Positions 35,231 to 45,858 of a stretch of 64,000 bases of DNA are shown here, piece by piece. The translations under genes and the position numbers were made by a program. The stretch is from Selaginella moellendorffii (Eukaryota > Streptophyta > Lycopodiopsida > Selaginellales > Selaginellaceae), in contig NW_003314269.1 in assembly GCF_000143415.4 (NCBI RefSeq), forward strand, positions 1,601,863 to 1,665,862, in the 5' to 3' direction. Numbering within the stretch: position 1 is the stretch's first letter; each line of letters begins with the position of its first letter. The notes below the pieces were generated by a model, which searched no databases, was not told the origin of the DNA, and saw only the letters and a program-made list of their open reading frames with translations.

Positions 35231-36365
35231 CTCCGGTGCGGGTGAGCTAACTTCGCTATCTACGAAAAAGAGGATCCCGGTACAGCCCCCTTCCTTCTTT
35301 TCTCACACCCTGACGCACCGATCCCGTTCTCTCGAGTTGAGCGAGAGAGCCGAGGAGAGCGAGGAAAGCTTTGCTCGGCTCCGGCACCGCTGCTGCTGGA
35401 GGCTCTGTGCCAGTCAAAGTTTAATATACCGGCCGATAATCGTCGTTATCCACCCGCTGCTAAATAAGCTCCCACCTTTGCTTTCCTATGGATTGCCGTC
35501 AACCACACCAACGGCTAGGATGCTACCACCGGATCACCGAGACGCTTGTGTCTGTGTCTGTGGAAATCTAGCCTGTCCAATCCACTTTTGCAGATATCTC
35601 TTCCTTTCTTGTTTGATCTTCCATCCCTGCGCTTAAGTTCCTGGCACGTAAGCTGGATCGTTGCGTTTGATCACGACAGGACCACTCCAGTGCTGGAATT
35701 GGAATCAAGCTCTCAGCTTCTTTGCGTGGTCCGGGCCAAGGACGATCCGGCAGACTAGTAGATGATGGTTGTTCTTGAGAGACTGGATTTTTATTCTTTC
35801 CTTGCTCGGGATTCTCATGCTCATCTCGTTGTTCTTCCTGTTCAAGCGGAAAGTGGTCATCGTGTTAGCGAGATTTCTTTTGCGATAACACGGGAAAAAA
35901 AAAAGGATGCCAGTCCAGTCGCTCTCTTAAAGAAAACCACCAAGAAGGAAGAACCAAGAAAAAAAAAAGGCAAATCCATCGACACAAGACAAGACGATCG
36001 ATCAAGACGAGAAGCTTGATGAAATCATCGAAATGCCAATATCACGCGAAGCGCCTGGGTTTAGGGCGCTGGCAATCGAGATTTTGAGGCCACGCAAACC
36101 CTGATCGCACGGATTCGCAGCGCTGAGAGCAGCCAAATCTCCCAAAATTCCCTTCCAATGCAATGCACTACTTACCGGATCGATCGATGCCAAATCGCGA
36201 AGAGCGCCTTCTCCGCCTTCCCTCGCTCGCTGCTCCTTCAAACCTTGCAATCGTGGGCGTCCATCCATATCGCGAGTGACGTCTCTTTTACCATTTTAAC
36301 CGGGTAGCAAATATTTTTTTCACTCCAACCTAGCTAGGGTTCTTGTTTTGTTCCATGGAAGTTCT
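35231..36365. other. Divergent promoter region of pGlcT and MPS1
   Basis: About 1.1 kb between two head-to-head start codons. CTAGGGTTC (36334-36342) lies 24 nt before the MPS1 ATG. Open frames in this stretch are short and unrecognised. Confidence 0.5.
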
Positions 36366-38578
36366 ATGGAGAATGAGCTCGCTCCTCCAGCCGCGGGCGT
36401 AGCATCGATCCTCACAGAAGAGGCGCGCCGGGTGCTCGGCTCCGCGCATCACAATGCGGCGCTGGGACACACAGGGCCGGGTTTGGGTACGATCTCGGGG
36501 ATTTTCGCCCCTGGAAGCTCCGTGGAGCTCAGGGATCACGACCTCGCGGCTCCATCCGCCAATGCAGGCTGGGATGCGTCTGGTATCACCGACGAGGCGC
36601 GCGCGGCGATCGGGAGTGCGCATCACAACACGGCATCCGGGAGCATCGCTCCAAATCTTGGGACGATCGCGGGGATTTGCGCTCCTGGAACGTTTAGAAA
36701 CTCCAGGTTTAAGTTGCTAGGTAAGTTTCTTCTCGGGCTTCGGCGAAGAGTGAGAAAGAGAGCTCTTACTTTGGAGTTTGCTTGATTCCAGGTCGGCCTA
36801 GACGCGTTCTTCGTGGGGACGACAGCACTGGCTCAGACGAATCACTTGAGGCTGCCGAGAACCAACAGAAGCAAAACGACTTACAAGCAGAGAACCAGCA
36901 AAAACAAAGTGAGCTCCTCGCAGAGATCCGTCACGACCAAGTCGAGGTGGTGGAGTCCCGGCAGCAAAGCGAAGTAGCAGTGAATCAGCTAGTCCAGGTA
37001 GCTAAGAACCAGGAGGTCCACGTAGTGAACCATCACCAAGTCGTAGTGACAGAAAACCAGCAAATCCAAGTTTCAGAAAGCAAGCAATTCCAGCAGATTG
37101 AGAGCAAGCAAGGAAGCGTAGGAGGTGCCTCCAAGCTTCTAAACGGTTTCAGTGGTGTGAAGGAAGAGCTTCACAGCTTGCGGTCACAGCAGCAGGAAGT
37201 GAAAGTTGCCGAGGGTGCCAATGTTCACGACAAAGTTGTCACAGAGAGCAAGGAGAGTGATTCTTCTCGCGGCAAGACAAGAGAGAATGCGAACTTTGTG
37301 TGGGTGAACAACAAGAGGTATCAGAAGCTTGGCAAGATCGGAAGCGGTGGAAGCAGTCACGTATTCAAAGTCATCGCCCAAGACTGCACGATTTATGGTC
37401 TCAAGAGGATCATCTTGAAAGGACGGGATCATCAGACAGCTTGCGGTTTTCATCAGGAGATCGAATACTTGGAGCGTCTGAAAGGAAAGAATCACATTAT
37501 CCAACTTATAGATTACGAGGTACGTGTCGACGCTGGTAAACTATTGTGCTCAGTTGTGTCTATTCTTCAGGTGACCGATAAAACCATCTTCAGGTCCGAT
37601 AGTGCTGCTACCCATGGTGAAATCCTTAACGACGTGCGGATTTACATGGTGCTGGAGTACGGAGAGATTGACTTGGCACGCATTCTTGAGCGGAAGAAAA
37701 GCGAGGATGGACAGCTTGATGAGAATTGGTTGCGGTTGCATTGGGAGGTAAAACATTCTAGCTCGTCGTCTTCGTTTAAACTTGTCTTCCATTCGCAGCA
37801 TATCTTGAAAGCTGTGAATACAATACACGAAGAGCGGATCGTCCATGCCGACCTCAAGCCCGCGAACTTTCTCCTCGTCCAAGGAGCTCTCAAGCTTATC
37901 GACTTTGGGATCGCCAAAGCCATACAAAACGACACAACCAACATCGTGCGAGAGTCTCAGGTACAAAGCTTCTTCGTTACTTTCTTTGATAAACATCGAG
38001 AGCTCTTGCGTTTCCAGGTTGGGACTCTCAACTACATGTCCCCGGAAGCGTTCCTCATGAACTCGAGGGACGAGCAGGGAACCGTCAAGTGTGGTCGCGC
38101 GTCAGACATATGGTCGCTTGGATGCATCCTTTACCAGATGGTTTACGGCCGGACACCATTCTCCCACCTCAGCTTCTACCAGAAGATCCGAGAGATCACC
38201 AACGAGAACCATGTAATCAACTTCCCGCCGGTGTCCAACCCCCTCATCGTGGACGTGATGAAGAGCTGCCTTATGTGGGACAAGGACAAGCGGCCGAGGA
38301 TACCCCAGCTCTTGGAGCACGCGTTCCTCAAGCCAAGGCCGCCGCCACCGTCAGACGACCACCATTACCTCCGAGAGGCCCTCCTCGAGAGCTTCCAGGC
38401 CTACGTCTTGGCCAGGGGGAGCATGGAGCTAACCGAGCTGATACGAAAGGCCATCAAGCCACCTCTGGACGGTGGCCACGAAAAGCTCGACGAGGTGTTG
38501 CTACCTTTTGCTCGATTGTACGTGAAAAGAGTTGGGAAGGCTGCGCTATGTGAGCTGCTAACATCAGTCACTATGTAA
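36366..38578 (+). CDS. MPS1: MPS1/TTK-type spindle checkpoint kinase
   Basis: Five exons (36366-36720, 36792-37519, 37571-37747, 37799-37960, 38018-38578) give 660 aa. The N-terminal 105 residues hold two copies of an unusual motif ([15 protein letters not shown]...[10 protein letters not shown] and [15 protein letters not shown]...[10 protein letters not shown]). A Gln-rich, probably coiled, stretch follows (NQQKQ and similar). The kinase domain starts at about residue 295 with [17 protein letters not shown], and has YGLKRI (Lys), [11 protein letters not shown] (about 436), LIDFGIAK (about 454), [12 protein letters not shown] and [22 protein letters not shown] and the NYMSPEAF activation segment are typical of the Mps1/TTK family, which monitors kinetochore attachment. 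The ATG at 36366 opens the first exon. The 3' end faces the ankyrin-TPR gene with 57 bp between stop codons. Confidence 0.93.
36414..36690 (+). repeat. 174-bp in-frame duplication in the MPS1 N-terminus
   Basis: The units start at about 36414 and 36588 and encode two similar copies of about 35 residues, 58 codons apart (GSAHHN and GTI-GI-APG conserved). DNA similarity is moderate, so this is older than the KU80 and 27-kb duplications. Confidence 0.75.
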
Positions 38579-38635
38579 ATTACTTCTAGAACGAAGTGTT
38601 AAGAAAGAAAGCGATGATTTTTTTCTCTCCCGACT

Positions 38636-40644
38636 TTACATTGTCTTTTGATTGTTTGCGTGATGTTTCTTCCCAGTCTCGACGGCTAACCTGTGATCAA
38701 CCCGAAAAATAGAAACTAGGATAGAAAACAATGGCTACCTGAAAGCTTCTTGCAACTCCTTGTTGTTTGGTTCCAGATTGATACCATCGTAGAACGCAGT
38801 AGCAGCCTCCTCATATCGCTGTTTTGATAGAGTTTACTGTAAGTTCTGGACCCGAGAAAGTATTGGAAGCTACTTACCTCTAAAAGCCTTAATGCAACGC
38901 CTTCTCGATACCGTGCCTTGGCCCAGTCTGGTCTTAAATCCACTGCCGCCTTTGCGTCTTTGAGTGCCTGCTCGGCTTGGCCAGTTCGTATCCAACACAC
39001 ACTCCGGTTTGAGTAGAGCGAAGCATCGGTAGGATTTATATCAAGGGCCTGGAATCAACACAGTAAGCACAATAACACGCCGAAAAGAAAAAGAAAAAAG
39101 TAGAAAAGGTGTGTGTATGACCTGTGTGTATGCATCTATAGCAATCAAGTAATCTTTCCGGTTGAAAGCTTCAGTACCTCTCGACTTGGCTTCACTGGCT
39201 TTGTCCAGCATTTCTTGAGATATCTGCAGCAACATGGATCGATCCATCAGCGGAGGAAAAGGATAGAAACTCTGACCTCTGTCGTCCTTTGAGGCGCTTC
39301 TCTGGCGATGAGATCGTCCACACTCCACTCGTTATCCTTTGCGTCTTGTGACGTGAGAGGGAGAAGCATCTGCACGATCGAGCGAGAGTTTCTGGCAGCA
39401 GCGGCTTGGATAGGCTTGGCACCATCCTGAAACACCAAAGTAGTAGAAAAACCGAGTTAAACAACAGCATCTAAGGAAAAAAAAAAAACCAAACTGAAGC
39501 TACCTCGTCTTGAGCGTTGGGATCGGCTCCAGCGTCTAGAAGACATTTCACCATCTTCTCGTCTCCAGTGTCAGCAGCTACATGTAATGCAGTTACTCCA
39601 CTAGCGCTGATGTTTACATCGGCACCATGCTGTGTCAAGAGTGAGTTAATAGAAAAAAAAAGTTTCCAAAAACTGGAGAACTTATGGCATACCCTGATCA
39701 GGAGAGAAACAACGTCGTAAGATCCAGTGGCTGCTCCGGATATCAATGCACTCACGCCATTCTCTGCAAGTATGTTTGGCTAAAGTCATAGAATCAGAAG
39801 TGGTGGAACGTTTTTCTTTTTTCTGAAAGTACCGTACGTTTGCACCACTTCCGAGTAACAGCTTCACGGCTTCTGTGTTTCCATGCCCGGCTGCCCAGAC
39901 TAGAGGCGTTCCAGAAGTACTTTCAGTGTTGATCTTAGCACCATTGTCTAGGAATAGTCGCATCAATTCAATCGAGCCTATAAAAAAACATCGTCAGAAT
40001 TCATATCTTTTCTAGCTCAAGGTACCTATCCCCGCAGCATGATGCAGCGGTGTGGATCCAAGGTCCAGTGAGGACATCGAAACTTGAGCGTTATGCTCTA
40101 TCAGAAACTTAGCTGTGTCAAAGTGTCCCAGTCGTGCCGCATGGATCAGTGGAGTCTCTCCTGCAAAAACAAAACCAAACGAAAAGTCTCAAGTCGATAA
40201 GATCACAAAACACACCATCGTTGTCTTTCTGATCCACTTCCAGATGGAAATTCTCCACGAGCTCTTTGCAGACTTGGAGATTTCCTCCGCGAGCAGCAAA
40301 GTGAAGTGGTCCGCGACCATTGGCATCTTTTACTGCAGCAATGACATCCACGATAGCCTCCTGTCCTTGTGCCATTTTCTTTGCAGCATCTGGAGCACAC
40401 ACACACACACAAAGATTTAGAATCCTCCTAGTCCTTCTTCTTCTTCTTCTCGAAATAAACCAGATTTTACCTTGAAACTCCTCCAAAGTTCCAGTGAGGG
40501 AAGCGTTCAGTAAATCGCCGACAGCTTCGCGAGCTGCATTTTCACCACATCTAAGCTTGAAGATCGAAACAGTGAAAATCCAATACCTGAGAGCGCGGTG
40601 GTGGCATCCGCCACCGTTTTGGAGCTCGGCGCTCCCTCCACCAT
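38636..40644 (-). CDS. Ankyrin-repeat and TPR protein (TPR10-like)
   Basis: Twelve exons, 40644-40587, 40533-40471, 40389-40216, 40160-40026, 39977-39838, 39779-39693, 39629-39504, 39426-39277, 39223-39122, 39048-38878, 38818-38739 and 38690-38636, give 446 aa with closed frames. Five or six ankyrin repeats fill residues 55-270 (GRGPLHFAARGGNLQVCKEL, TPLIHAARLGHFDTAKFLI, TPLHHAAGIGSIELMRLFL, TALHVAADTGDEKMVKCLL). Then come three TPR units (AKSRGTEAFNRKDYLIAIDA, ASLYSNRSVCWIRTGQAEQA, AKARYREGVALRLLERYEEA). The last exon adds LAVETGKKHHANN; without it the frame would stop two codons into the intron. This matches the plant family represented by Arabidopsis At3g04710, presumably a chaperone-binding co-factor. 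Its ATG is 60 bp from that of the La gene on the other strand. Confidence 0.9.
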
Positions 40645-40704
40645 CGCTCCCTTGATAGGATTTTTAGGGTTCTAGAGGTTAGGGTTTTTCGAGGTTTTTA
40701 TCCA
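40645..40704. promoter_or_regulatory. 60-bp bidirectional promoter with two telo-box-like motifs
   Basis: The start codons of the ankyrin-TPR gene (minus, 40644) and the La gene (plus, 40705) are separated by only 60 bp. This holds TTAGGGTT at 40664-40671 and GTTAGGGTTTTT at 40678-40689, both telo-box-like. There is no TATA box. Transcription must start inside this spacer, or within the opposite gene, on at least one side. Confidence 0.7.
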
Positions 40705-42414
40705 ATGGAGAATGGTGCTGTGGGCGACGACGCCGCGGCCAAGATCACGAGACAGGTGAGTGGAAGCGCATTGTGAGATGGAGCGCGACTTTTCTCTTCT
40801 TCGCAGGTGGAATTCTACTTTAGCGACAGCAATCTCGCCAACGATGCGTTTCTACTGCGCTCGATTGAGGAGAGCGCCGACGGCTGTACCTTTTTCTTTC
40901 GCGCTTTCCACTCAAATCGCTTTTTTCATTCTAAACATCCATTCCTTGTAACAGTGGTGAGCTTGTCGGTGATTTGCGCCTTCACTCGGATGAGATTTCA
41001 CTTGCGGCTCTCTCAAACCACTCCAGAGACGATTCCCAAGGGTGTCGTCGCTGCGGTCGCGGATGTTTTGAGGAAATCCTCGTTCCTTAAAGTTTCGGAC
41101 GATGGTATGTGTTCTAGCTGGAAAATAAACAAAGGTTTTCCCTGTTCTAAAACGTGTTCGTTGTTTACAGGCCTCCGTGTGGGACGAGTCCACGAAATGC
41201 AAAAGCCGGAAGAGGTTCGTGCTGAAGTTGATGCTCGGAGTTTGGCAGTGTCACCGTTTTCGTGGAAGACCACGAGAGAAGAGATCGAGGCTTTTTTTGA
41301 AAGCAACTGCAAGGTAGGAGTTATACTTGGTTTGGCTTTGGATAATTCAACGTTTCTGGCTTTCTAGATTCTTAGCGTGCGGGTGCCTCGTCACCCTGCA
41401 GTAAAAGCTTTCAGTGGCTACGCTATTGTGGAGTTTGCATCTCCAGAAGAAGCACAGAGAGCGTCTGGGATGGGACTAAACTTCAAGGGCGCCGACTTGA
41501 AGTTCCAGTCCAAGTAAAATTCTTTCAAACTTCTGTTGTGAGTTCGTCTTTCACGGCGTGGTTTTCTCTCGCAGGGACTCCTTCGAGACACTCATGAATT
41601 CCCTGCCAAAGAAGGAACAGAAAGAGAGGTAATTCCGTCTGCCTGGAAATTTGCGATAGTGATTGTTTTTCTTCCTTCAGGGACGACTATGTGAAAGGAC
41701 TTCTTGTGCGCTTTAAACTGACGAAGATTGAGAAGGGCGCCCAGCAAGAATCGGAGAAGAAGGCCGAGGAGGAGAAGAAGGACGAGGAGAAAGAAGAAGA
41801 CAAGAGCAAAGACACTGAAGATAAAGACGGAGAGGCAAAAGAGAAAACAGAGAAAGGAACTCAAAGTGACGCGGTCATAAGGGAGGACCTCAAGGCGGTC
41901 TTCCAGCAGTATGGGAGCGTGAAGGTCTCAAAGCCATCGTTCTTTCTTCTCTTCACTTTTGATTTTTCCTGCAGTTTGTCGACTTCTCAAAGGGCGAGAC
42001 CGAGGGATACATCCGCTTCGAAACTCCAGAGGACGCAGGCAAGGCACGGACAGCAGCCGTGATCTCGGACGAGGGCGGTCTTGTGATCAAGGATTACTTG
42101 GCAACGCTGGAAGCTCTCGAAGGTTTGCAATCAAAGCTGGTTTTTCTTCTTTGCTTTACTGTGCGTTCTCTCGCCCAGGACAAGCCGAGCGTGACTACTG
42201 GAAGAAAATCTGGGATCAACAGGTCAAGCGGCGAGAAACCTCCGGCCAAAATCGATACAGCAGAGACAATCGAGCTCGAAATCCCGGGAAGCAAGACAGG
42301 AAATTCAAGGGAAATAGTAACCATGAGGATAAGAAGAATGCCGCGACCGGGAAGCGCACGATCTTCCAAGACGATGACGATGCGCCCGAGCCGAAACTCC
42401 AGAGAACAGAGTGA
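40705..42414 (+). CDS. LA1: La (SS-B) RNA-binding protein
   Basis: Nine exons (40705-40755, 40807-40885, 40955-41104, 41171-41313, 41368-41513, 41575-41628, 41681-41924, 41975-42122, 42179-42414) give 416 aa. The La motif spans residues 12-100 (VEFYFSDSNLANDAFLL, VICAFTRMRFHLRL, VAAVADVLRKSSFLKVS). RRM1 follows (AVSPFSWKTTREEIEAFF, SGYAIVEFASPEEA). A Lys/Glu/Asp-rich linker leads to a second RRM (REDLKAVFQQYGSVKFVDF, EGYIRFETPEDA) and a basic tail with an NLS-like end. This is the genuine La arrangement rather than a La-related protein. It binds the UUU-OH ends of RNA polymerase III transcripts and assists tRNA and snRNA maturation. The rhomboid gene starts 164 bp after the stop. Confidence 0.93.
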
Positions 42415-42578
42415 AAGCGAAGAGCTCTCTGCCAAAATTTTGCCAAAGTTTTTAGGGCTCCAACGACGTACTTTTCAAATTTGAAAGTGGGAATATCCTT
42501 TTGACGCGTGTCGAGGTTTTATTTGTTGATACACCTCACGCGGGGCTCCCTAGGGTTTGCGCGGGGGGACTTTTGGCG

Positions 42579-43669
42579 ATGGCTGGAAGGCGCGGCGGTC
42601 GTAGCAACGGGATGCTCCTCATGCTGGCGCTTCACGTTTTCTCGCAGTTCGTCCAGCTCGAGAGGAAGCCGCCGGTTACGGCGGCGCTGATTCTCGCGAA
42701 TGTGATCGTCTATCTGCGCCCTGGGAGCCTGCACGAGGTTTTGCCATCGATCGAGGAGGTCTGCCTCAGTCCCTACCTTGTTCTCCGGGTAAGCGCTCGT
42801 AATCCTCTTGAGAATCCCCCGGTTTGATCGAGATTTCGCAGAATTTCGATGTGAAGCGCTTGCTTCTCTCGGCTTTCTACCACGTCGACGAAGCGCACCT
42901 GTTCTACAACATGATCTCACTGCTCTGGAAGGGCGTCCAGCTCGAAGGTAGAATGGGAAGCCCGAAATTCGCGTCCATGGTGGCTCTCCTCCTGGGGATG
43001 TCTCACGGCTTGATGGTGTTGCTGGGAACGCTCGTCTCGACCCTGACCGATTCGCCTGCGCCTTACACGTCCTGTGCCGTGGGATTCTCGGCGCTTCTCT
43101 TCGCTCTCAAGGTAGTCCTCAATCACAACTCTCCAGCCAACGCCATCGTCTATGGCTTCGTAGTACCAGCGAGGTTTGCAGCATGGGCAGAGCTCGTTCT
43201 CGTCCAGATGTTCATGCCAGGCGCCTCGTTCTTGGGCCACCTCTCCGGAATTCTAGCAGGGCTGCTCTACGTACGTGCTCCCAGGTTCTTCTCCAGTGGC
43301 ATCGGGGCTCTCGTAAGAAGATCGGCGAACTGGTCGTGGATGGTGACTAGGCCGCTGTGGTTCTTACTGGGACGACCATCGCCACCGCCGTCTCGTCGCT
43401 TCGGTGGAGGATCTGTGGGATCCAGGAATGAAGGTGGCGGAAGTGGAGGCGGGCTAAGTTTTCAGATGTGGAGGTGTCGAGCTTGCACGTACGAAAACTG
43501 GGAGCCTGCCGACAGCTGTGAGATGTGTGGAACTCCGAGGTCTGGTGGCGGCAACAGTTCCTTCAGCCCGACGGCTCCGCCGTGGCCACAGCATGAACCG
43601 CTGCCTGGCTCGCCGCAAACTTCTGCCGAGGCCATACGGCAGGCACGTATTGCAAGATTTACGAGGTGA
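42579..43669 (+). CDS. RBL14: Rhomboid protease with RanBP2 zinc finger (RBL14-like)
   Basis: Two exons (42579-42788, 42842-43669) give 345 aa. Several hydrophobic segments surround the catalytic sites: Ser in GFSALLFALK and His in GHLSGILAG. The early HLFYNMISLLWKGVQLEGRM segment is the family's H-x-x-x-N region. After a Gly/Ser/Pro-rich linker there is a RanBP2-type zinc finger, WRCRACTYENWEPADSCEMC, with four Cys in C-x2-C-x10-C-x2-C. Only the plant RBL13/14 group joins these two parts, as far as remembered. It should be an active intramembrane serine protease; the location (mitochondrion or ER) is not shown by the sequence. CTAGGGTTT (42550-42558) lies 21 nt before the ATG. Confidence 0.92.
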
Positions 43670-43982
43670 CGGCGTGCGTCGTCCATCGGCGGAATTTTTT
43701 TGGAGAGTCCCAGCAAAATATGTGGAGTGTTTTCCCTCTCGACCGGGCCGGGGGGGTCATGTAAGTCCGATGTTCTAGATGGCGTGCGAAGTCGACAACT
43801 TTATCACGAAGCGAGAATGCGCTCAAGAAATCACCCGCGGCAATACACGACAGTGAAGGTAGACTGGAGGAAGTTATCCCAGCAGTGAAAGGCAGGTTCG
43901 ACATTCGGGCAGCATTTATATCTCCGCCTCTCGCGCTTTTCGGGGCAAGTCAGTTTCCAAGTTTCCGAAGTTCCGATCGAGC

Positions 43983-45725
43983 ATGGGCTTTTGCGGTGGT
44001 GTGCTACTCGTCGTCCTCACTGTGCTCTTGGCATCGTCAATGCGAGCAAGACCGACGGCATTTAGCTGCAAGTGTCTACCTTCTGATGACTGCTGGCCCG
44101 ACTCAAGCGCCTGGCAGGCTCTCAATGCGTCCATTGATGGGCAGCTCGTAGCTTCGAAACCGCCGGCTTGGCCGTGCCACGAGCCCGAGTACAACGCTCT
44201 GCAGTGCCTCGAGGTGACGCAGAAATGGAGCGATGCGTTTTGGAGAGCTGCGCAGCCCGGTGCCATGCAAGACTCCTTCTTCGAGATGGATGGCAACGAA
44301 GGTTGCCTTCTCTCCGGGAACAAGAAAAGTAGCTGCTATCAAGGGCGGGTCTCGGTGTTTGCCGTCAACGTGTCGAGCGCATCGCACGTCCAGAGAGCTG
44401 TGGAATTTGCCGCGACTTACAACCTTCGTGTGACCGTCAAGAACACGGGTCACGACTACTTTGGACGCAGCAACGCAGCGGGGTCGCTTAGCATATGGAC
44501 GCACCACCTCAAGGATATTTCTTTCGTCGAGGAGTTTGTTCCAGAGGGATGCAACAGCTCGGCTGCTCGATCCGGCGTGACAATTGGAGCAGGAGTTGTG
44601 TGGGAGGAGCTCTACCGCGCTGCCGACGCGCATGGGAAAGTCATAGCTGGTGCTCAGTGTTCCTCGGTTGGAGCTGCCGGAGGCTATCCTCAAGCCGCGG
44701 GGCACAGTCCTCTGTCACCCAAGTACGGCCTCTCGGCGGACAACGTTCTCCAGTACAAGGTCGTGACGGCGGACGGGAAGCTGGTGGTGGCGAATGCCTG
44801 CCAGAACAAGGACCTGTTCTGGGCTCTTCGTGGCGGCGGCGGAGGAACTTTCGGTGTCGTGGTTTCCGTGACTCACGCGACTCATCCTGCGCTGGAGAGC
44901 TTGCAGTTTGCCTCGTACGTTGTCGGCGCCAACACTTCCGAGAGCTTTGAGCTGGTCGTCACGGAGTTCGTCAAGAGCAATCCGGGCCTGTCCCAGGACG
45001 GATGGGGTGGCTTCTTCCTCATCGCCAAGCGGGCGCTCATCGTCCAGTACCTTCTTCCAGACAAGAACTCCTCCTTTGCGCAGAGCTCGTTTGATCCATT
45101 CCTCTCGGAGGCGAGGGGCATCGCCGGCGTGAGCGTCAACGGGGCAATGCAGAGCTTCTCCTCCTACCTCAAGTGGCACGAGGCCGTCCAGTGCTCCAAG
45201 TCCGGCTGCTCCTTCGCAACTGGCTCCTCGGAGCTGCTGGTGTCGAGATTGATCCCGAGCAGCACCTTTAGCGACGATCCGGAGGAGCTGGCACAGACTC
45301 TAGTCGGGATTTGGGACGAGGGATACGATCGAGTCATGGGGTACTTGACCGCGGGTGGCGAGGTTTCAGTGGCTCGAGACAACGCAGTGAATCCGGCATG
45401 GAGGGAAGCGCTGTGGCACATCATAGTCGTGAAGCTCTTCCCTGCCAACGAGACCCAGGCGGCGAAGAAGTCTCTTGCTCGCGCCATCACCAAGACCGGG
45501 GGCCGGCTGAGGAGAGTGGCGCCATCCTCGGGCTGCTATCTCAACGAGGCGGATGTTAACGAGCCGGACTGGCAGCAGGCATTCTTTGGCGACAAGTATG
45601 ACAAGCTCAAGCTCATCAAGGAGGCTGTCGATCCGCAGGGCCTGTTTGTGTGCAAGAAGTGCGTTGGGAGCGAGGATTGGAGCGAGGATCTGACGTGTAG
45701 AAGCAAGAAGAAATGTAGAACTTGA
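43983..45725 (+). CDS. Secreted FAD-linked oxidase, fungal-like
   Basis: Intronless, 580 aa, with a signal peptide (about residues 1-25). The FAD-binding PCMH fold is shown by RVTVKNTGHDYFGRS (His157), GVTIGAGVVWEELY, CSSVGAAGGYPQAAGHSPLS (Cys226), NVLQYKVVTADG and DLFWALRGGGGGTFGVVVSV. His157 and Cys226 sit where berberine-bridge-type enzymes attach FAD bicovalently. The C-terminus has the substrate-side fold and the BBE-like end (FFGDKYDKLKLIKEAVDPQGLF). The details (TGHDY-GRS, LSIWTHHLKDISF, AAGHS.LS.KYGL) look like fungal isoamyl-alcohol-oxidase/FAD-oxidoreductases, not plant berberine bridge enzymes, which read SGGHDYEG and GGGFG. Many Cys and NSS/NVSS sites fit secretion. The absence of introns among intron-rich neighbours adds to the case for transfer. 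Confidence 0.88.
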   Translation: MGFCGGVLLVVLTVLLASSMRARPTAFSCKCLPSDDCWPDSSAWQALNASIDGQLVASKPPAWPCHEPEYNALQCLEVTQKWSDAFWRAAQPGAMQDSFFEMDGNEGCLLSGNKKSSCYQGRVSVFAVNVSSASHVQRAVEFAATYNLRVTVKNTGHDYFGRSNAAGSLSIWTHHLKDISFVEEFVPEGCNSSAARSGVTIGAGVVWEELYRAADAHGKVIAGAQCSSVGAAGGYPQAAGHSPLSPKYGLSADNVLQYKVVTADGKLVVANACQNKDLFWALRGGGGGTFGVVVSVTHATHPALESLQFASYVVGANTSESFELVVTEFVKSNPGLSQDGWGGFFLIAKRALIVQYLLPDKNSSFAQSSFDPFLSEARGIAGVSVNGAMQSFSSYLKWHEAVQCSKSGCSFATGSSELLVSRLIPSSTFSDDPEELAQTLVGIWDEGYDRVMGYLTAGGEVSVARDNAVNPAWREALWHIIVVKLFPANETQAAKKSLARAITKTGGRLRRVAPSSGCYLNEADVNEPDWQQAFFGDKYDKLKLIKEAVDPQGLFVCKKCVGSEDWSEDLTCRSKKKCRT

Positions 45726-45803
45726 GAGAAGGACTCTCCAAATCTAAAAAGTTGATAGTATTGTCTCGGCCTGGGTTGTCTGGTATATTCATTGAATATA
45801 CTT

Positions 45804-45849
45804 AGAAATTATTCGGTGAATAAACCAGAAATTATTCAATGAATAGGTT
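45804..45849. repeat. 23-bp tandem duplication
   Basis: AGAAATTATTCGGTGAATAA and AGAAATTATTCAATGAATAG start at 45804 and 45827, just upstream of the next start codon; part of the presumed 5' leader. Confidence 0.7.
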
Positions 45850-45858
45850 TCGGGTTTG

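Noticed and set aside
38735-38738. Stop codon two codons into the intron after ankyrin-TPR exon 11
   Set aside because: A further exon at 38690-38636, with a good acceptor and family-like sequence, makes a better C-terminus, so the in-intron stop is not the true end.
40390-40460. CA and TTC microsatellite runs
   Set aside because: They lie within an ankyrin-TPR intron and are ordinary simple repeats.
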